Origin: Phycomyces blakesleeanus NRRL 1555(-)
Taxonomy: Eukaryota > Mucoromycota > Mucoromycetes > Mucorales > Phycomycetaceae
DNA length: 64,000 nt
Direction: 5' to 3'
NCBI RefSeq assembly: GCF_001638985.1
Contig: NW_017265148.1
Location: 186,001 to 250,000, forward strand
Part shown: positions 58,824-64,000 of the stretch, piece by piece
How positions within the stretch are numbered: the first letter of the stretch is position 1
How the letters are laid out: each line of letters opens with the position of its first letter
Notes under the pieces: generated by a model
Told to the model about the DNA's origin: nothing
Seen by the model: only the letters and a program-made list of their open reading frames with translations
The model's database searches: none
Translations under genes and position numbers: made by a program

Positions 58824-59340
58824 AAGCTATAATCCCAAAGTCTCAACACAGCACTGTCTCTTGGTCCAATACAAACCTTTATCATTCAAGACACTCCTTA
58901 CTTACCTTGTTTAAAGGGTAATTGGGCAATTACCAGCGTAAATAAAAACACGCATTATTCAACTCTTAACTATATTGGTATTATAATTAACCTCTTTTAA
59001 CTCGAAAGACCAACCTTTAACCCCTTTTCCCACCTTTTATTTATTTACTTAATTCATTAATTAATTCAAATCAAACCACCACTGAGAATTGATACTTGAC
59101 AAAATAAAGGTGTTTAAAAGTCTATTTTCAGATCCAACATTTATTCAGTGATAAAGACAATAAAATGTAAAAATTAACTCTTGCTATTAGTATTAGTATT
59201 AGTATTAGTATTAATATCATAATAATTAATCCAAGAGTGAGAAAGTGTTCCCCACCAGTATATATACTGTATATTATGTGCGTCTGTCTTGTAGATCATT
59301 TTCCTTACATTCAAAAGTGATCCCTTGGATTATCTTTTTT
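57480..59340. other. 1.9-kb intergenic with microsatellites and a foldback
   Basis: Holds a (GAA)n purine array (about 57776-57852, probably in the 5' flank of the DIL gene), a candidate foldback element (57957-58099), a long (AT)n run (about 58790-58820) and a TTAGTA array (about 59187-59211). No intact gene found. Confidence 0.55.
57957..58099. mobile_element. candidate TA-flanked foldback element
   Basis: GGGAGATGTAC (after TA) at the left is an imperfect inverted match of GCACATCCC (before TA) at the right. Inside, a C-run and G-run can pair (CCCCCC-TCTTTT-GGGGGG near 57978-57995). Size and TA flanks resemble the two MITEs at 7831-8288. The short, imperfect ends make this weak. Confidence 0.35.
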
Positions 59341-59655
59341 TTATTTTTTTGGACTGTTATCGTTAAACTTAAAAAACTTGCTGACTTTTCTGCCTCGAGT
59401 CTTTAAGAATCTACAATCCGAGGGACAGTGGCCTGTATAGATACAAAGATAATGTGCCCTGACTAATGGACCCTCCAAACATATTGCCAACGTTTCGATG
59501 CCGTCCTCGTTATTTGGAGGAATATCATCAACCAGGCGAGCGATAAGCGTAGTATTACGATTAAGAATTTTTTTGGGAACACTTTTATAGTAAAGAATAC
59601 ATTGTCTTGATGTAGTAACTTGAGTCGAGTGTAGGTCATATCGATAAAATGACAC
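59341..59655 (-). pseudogene. unidentified coding trace or terminal exon
   Basis: A 104-codon minus-strand frame with protein-like composition (TTLIARLVDDIPPNNEDG, CIYTGHCPSDCRFLKTRGRK, three Cys near the end) but no ATG. It is preceded by a possible acceptor (TTTCACACCAG ahead of 59655), so it could be the last exon of a gene or a decayed element. No upstream exon was found. Family not recognised. Confidence 0.3.
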
Positions 59656-61445
59656 CCTGGTGTGAAATTAATAGATCCAAGTTTCTACAGCAAAATGATA
59701 TGTAACGGAGTACATCAGATCTAATAATTGAACTGGTCACTCTAAATTTCCGTAACCTATGTCTTCTTGCATCAGTCAGAACATTGAAACTAATATCGAT
59801 ATTAACATGAGACTATAAAGGTGATTGCCAGGATATCCTTTCATCAGTAATGGTGAAATATCCATGATTTTTAAGGATTTGACTTTCAAGTCGGTCAGGG
59901 TCTCATTTAAACTATTAGAGCTGATTTTCACAAAAAAAATAATTACATAATTTACGTTATCACCAGAAAATCTGCTGTAGGCTACCGAATTGTGTTCACA
60001 TGTAGAAGTCCCAGAGATATCTTAAAACTAGCAATATTATCCTAAAAAAAAATCAGATATTCTGAGGAAGACACCACCTTGTCTCCAATATATTGTTTAC
60101 TTGGATGCTCAAATGGATTAGTCCAGGTTCTGAGAAAGAGATACGATATTAGCTCTTTCTTCTTCAAAGTCGACTCTTTTATTCCCTGTTGTTAGTTGGA
60201 ATCTCAAGGTTAAGATATTTACGAGCAAAACAATATAGTCACTAATGATCTGTATGCTCGGATAGTATCCTTAAAAACTCTGTGCTCTTTGGTTATGAAA
60301 CTTGTTTCATATGTCGAACGTTAGTTTCAAAAAACAAACAAAAACTTCAATGATCCAGAAATTATTTCCATGTGCTTGAGATGTAGAAAACGTGTGCGGA
60401 TAGGTTCAAAGTCAATCAATTTCAATGTTGGTTACGGATTGTTTGCAATTTATGGTACCTGGATTCTCGAGGTGGTGGGTACCAAGCCTTACAGACACAA
60501 TATCACGAGGCTATGTCTTGGTTGCCCATAAAGCGGGCGATATTGAAGAATAAGAAGTTATCTTATAAGAATATTAATAATAATAATAAGACACTTATAT
60601 ATTTGGTAAACGTTTAATAGAAAGAAATTGGTGCCTTGTAGGACAGAGACCTACAATCCGTAGTAAGTATTTGTGAAACAAAGCTAATACATATATAAAG
60701 TAATGGTTGGTCTAGTAAAATGTATCAACTTGACTCGATTGTTTCTAGGACATAAAATACCGGTTATTCTTTAGCTGTATCTGGTTAACGAACTATATAC
60801 TAAGGTTGATTCCGGTATGAAGTGTTAATCAACCAATTCGGAAATAGAAAGAGTTCAACAATCTCTAGATCTTTTTTTTTTAAAAAAATAAATAAATTAA
60901 AATTAGGGTATTCATAAAAATCTCGACACTTTTCTAATATTTTTGGTTGAATATTTGACCTCATAAGTGTAAGCATAGCAACTGCAAGAACCTGTTAAAC
61001 TATTCCTGATAAATTATAAAAATGAAGGTAGTCACAGTTCAATTCAACGAATCCTAAATAATTTATCCGAAAGAAAAGGTAACAAGTCAATATCACAAAA
61101 GATGCACAATTACAAGGTAAGGATCGACAATTGCAAATCATCCATGTTTTTATGTTTATGTTTATTAAAAACTGTTTCGAATTTGTTTTGTTTCAATTTG
61201 GAAACAAGCACTATTCCAAAATCACCAGCCACAAAACCCAGTAACTTGCTCAACCCATATGAGTATAAAGATAAAGAGAAGAACATTATGATGAATATAC
61301 CAAGCTACTATAGATATATAAGTTGTGTATATGAAACTGAAATCGATATAATGCTTGGCTTGGATAATGAGCCTTTACGTCTACACACTTTTGTTCATAG
61401 TAGCTCCAGGTAGAACTGAAGTTATTGAAAGCTAGATTTAGAATG

Positions 61446-61481
<36 letters not shown>

Positions 61482-63806
61482 ATTATTGGAATTAACAAAA
61501 CCCTAGCCTTTGTCCCATTTTCTCGTAGTCGATTGTACATATGTACCAAAAGTCATGGTCGAATTGCCGACAGCTGGTACTATAATATAGGCTTTAGACC
61601 ATAGGCATCCATGGGCTGACAAGAGATATAGATATTTACGCTGATCCATTCAATTTGGGGCCTAGAGGATGTACAAAAAATTCAGCCGAGCAAAAGGGAG
61701 GCAAAGTGGACAAAGACTGATGATGACAATAATGGTTATTATTATTATTATTAATATTATTTAGGATATAAAAGTTGGTGTAAATATGTAAATATGTAAA
61801 TATGTAAATATGTAAATACGGGTGTATTGATAATTCGATTTGACTCGACTTGACTTGACTCAATTGAAGAGAAGACGAGAAAGTTGGACTACATTTCTGA
61901 ATTATTTTTATTAAGGACAAGAGTTTCTTTAATTTGGAAGATGAGGAATTAGGTTTTTGGTTCAAACAAGATGTGTGCAAAACAAAAACAAAGAAATTCC
62001 TTCTTTTATATATATAATCATTATCTAGTTACCAAACGATTATTCAGTTAATCAATTTGACTTGACTTGGCTTGGCTTGGCTTTAGGCTTTAGGTTTTTA
62101 GATTTTTGGGTTTGGTTTGGTTGGGATGATGGTACTCAGCAGACACTTTGATTATGAGCATAATATATATATACGTGTGTGTGTGTGTGCAAATGAAAAT
62201 ATCGTTATATGGATAAGTATTACTAATTTTGAGGATCTGTAGTACAAGTACCACCTGTTAATGACGTTTTGTATATTTGACCTTTTACCCTGCTTTAATT
62301 GGTGAATAGGATTTTTAAGAGTCGAGTACTTGTTAGTAAGTAAGTAAGTACTTGTGTGGGGTATGATCAACATTCAAAACAAAATAGGACCAAGTCTTTT
62401 GTAATAATGAGTGATAAGGGAATATTAGGATAAAATTCAGTTCAAGGGAGTACCCTTTTGATGAGTCATTCGAATAAACAGGCTCTTTGTTTATTTTGCC
62501 ATTTTGTTTGTTGATCGTACAAGCCGTTTACAGATAATCTTTATTGATTTAGTTATCGTTGGCTATTTAGATAATCAAAAGGTGCACCTTATTATTACTA
62601 TTGCTATCATATTCAGTGATTTATTGGTTTACCACCCCCCCTTTAAATTATGTGCAAGATAAGGCAAATCCAATCCAACAAACAAACAAACAAACAAAGA
62701 TAACGAGCCAATTGGTATCAGTCTCCCTGTATTTCATCATACGGATTGTCAATGGTATTATCTATTCCCATATTATAAGACAGTCTACAAATTCTATCTT
62801 GAATACCACTCACTATTGCATAAAGCTATTATATATACATAATATCCCTATCAATCAAGGTGAATCTCATTTATGCCAAACATATAATTATCGTTATATT
62901 AAAGTCGACTAATCAGCAGGGATTTGTAGACCGAACAAAATGATAATAAATGCAGGTGTTTGCAGTGATATTGAATAAAGAAGTACCATATTCTAAAGCC
63001 AATCCCATCCAGATGACCTGATCTGCTGAACTACTTACTTTCAACCTAATTCAACTCAACACAGCACATAACAGCATATAACAGCATACAGTAGCAGTGT
63101 GCGTGTGCGTGTGCGTCTGTGTCTGTGTCTGTGTCTGTATCTGTGTATGCTTGTGTCTACCTATCTTCATATACTCCATATCCGCAGCACTTTTTTCTTT
63201 TTTTGGACTCCAAGACCAGTCTCACGATAGGTAACATGCCAAAGTGTGGGTTTTACAATTAGCCTACTTTGGGATTGAAATGCCCTATTTGTCCCTCCCA
63301 ATTTTCTTATTATTTTTTTTGTTAGTCTGCAACACAGCCAATCCTCTCTATTCACAGCCTTTTTCTTTTTCTTTTTTATTTTCTTTTTTTTTATTTCTCA
63401 TACAAAAGTGTGACAGATTGAAATCAAGCTTATTTGTTTCTTTTATTTCCTTCTTTGGACTATAGAATATAATACTAGACAATATAAATAAATAATTAAA
63501 TAAAAAATGAGAAACATAGGCAGAAACAGAGACAAGAAGGGCAGAGACAGAAAATAAACCCATCATGTGCCAAAGATAGGCAATCGGCTCATTCTCTCTT
63601 TGGTTTTTTTCTTTTCTTTTTTATTAAATAAATAAATATATAAAATAAAAAAATAAAATAAAAAAAAAACTCCCTTCTTCCTAATTAATTTCTTTTTTTT
63701 AAAAAAATAAATAAATAAATCATTAAATTAATATTATCCACTTGTTTTTTTATCTAATAACTCCCCCTGTTACCATAACAACAAATCACTACACTCTAAT
63801 TATTCA
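59656..63806. other. 4.1-kb region with decayed coding traces, no intact gene
   Basis: Mostly AT-rich. Traces: a plus-strand frame around 60471-60545 (GGGYQALQTQYHEAMSWLPIK...); a 103-codon frame at 61102-61413; and a frame around 61550-61715 interrupted by three stops (SWYYNIGFRP, IFTLIHSIWGLEDV). Microsatellites lie at 61446-61480 and 63097-63140. The mix suggests eroded mobile elements. No tRNA or rRNA seen. Confidence 0.45.
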
Positions 63807-64000
63807 ATGAGATACCCAATTGCGTCAGCCATTTCCCTCTTGTGGGCTGCATCCTCTGCCATGGCTGCCACAGTTCCTCTGTCCGCCAACAGTATGCACC
63901 AGTACAATCGCGGTCATTCTCGCAGCTTTGGTCCTGAACTCCAAAAGACATTTGTCACAAACCCTACAAACCAGCAATCATATCATCCATTGACTCAAGA
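63807..64000 (+). CDS. secreted protein, possibly fungalysin (M36) metalloprotease, partial
   Basis: Open from ATG 63807 to the window end (64 codons). A clear signal peptide (MRYPIASAISLLWAASSAMA) is followed by a propeptide-like segment with HSRSFGPELQKTFV. An (R)SFGPxL block close to the mature N-terminus is characteristic of propeptides of fungal extracellular M36 metalloproteases (fungalysins). That is the basis of the guess; the catalytic HExxH lies outside the window, so the assignment is tentative. Extracellular location is well supported. Confidence 0.6.
   Translation, partial: MRYPIASAISLLWAASSAMAATVPLSANSMHQYNRGHSRSFGPELQKTFVTNPTNQQSYHPLTQ

Noticed and set aside
61102..61413. 103-codon frame in the right-hand gene-poor region
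   Set aside because: No motif and no exon partners; kept only as a trace in the regional entry.

Overview
The window looks like a piece of an early-diverging fungal genome, most likely Mucoromycota (Mucorales-like). The clues are AT-rich intergenic DNA full of microsatellites, compact genes with many short GT-AG introns, fungal-specific families (GT15 mannosyltransferase, Ecl1-like protein, ankyrin/DIL protein), expanded F-box/LRR genes, and a class C (GABA-B-like) receptor of the kind reported from early-diverging fungi. I identified proteins by recognising families in the translations; no database was searched, so the species is not determined.

Layout. 159-4815 (+): 21-exon exocyst gene sec3. 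5589-7520 (-) and 9871-11706 (+): two divergently transcribed, intronless F-box/LRR paralogues. Between them lie two small TA-flanked foldback elements and a retrotransposon-like relic. 12119-30446: a giant inverted duplication. Two arms of about 9.1 kb are reverse complements of each other, with every base x in one arm pairing with 42565-x, and a 100-N gap lies near the centre. Each arm holds a copy of the phosphatidylinositol synthase gene (pis1) and is itself bounded by inverted copies of a ~1.5-kb degenerate transposon unit, giving four copies in all. 30447-32400: more degraded mobile DNA, including a diverged copy of the transposon end. 32428-33094 (+): small DUF202-type membrane protein. 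33951-35984 (+): inositol polyphosphate kinase of the Kcs1 type. 36640-37907 (-): eIF3k. 38835-42081 (-): GT15 alpha-mannosyltransferase. 42531-44831 (+): RBBP4/Msi1-like histone-binding WD40 protein. 45954-46517 (+): Ecl1-like Cys/Ser-rich small protein. 48329-52965 (-): GABA-B-like class C GPCR. 53845-57479 (-): ankyrin-DIL protein. 57480-63806: a gene-poor stretch with foldback and decayed coding traces. 63807-64000 (+): start of a secreted protein cut by the window end.

The genes do not form an operon-like unit; this is an ordinary fungal housekeeping neighbourhood (exocytosis, inositol phospholipid and inositol pyrophosphate metabolism, translation, glycosylation, chromatin, signalling) interrupted by one extraordinary structure, the pis1-bearing palindrome. 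Its near-perfect symmetry across an assembly gap means that misassembly must be excluded before biology is inferred. A second recurring theme is GC-AG introns: reading frames in pis1, the RBBP4-like gene (twice) and the GPCR close only if GC donors (mostly GCAAGT) are used.
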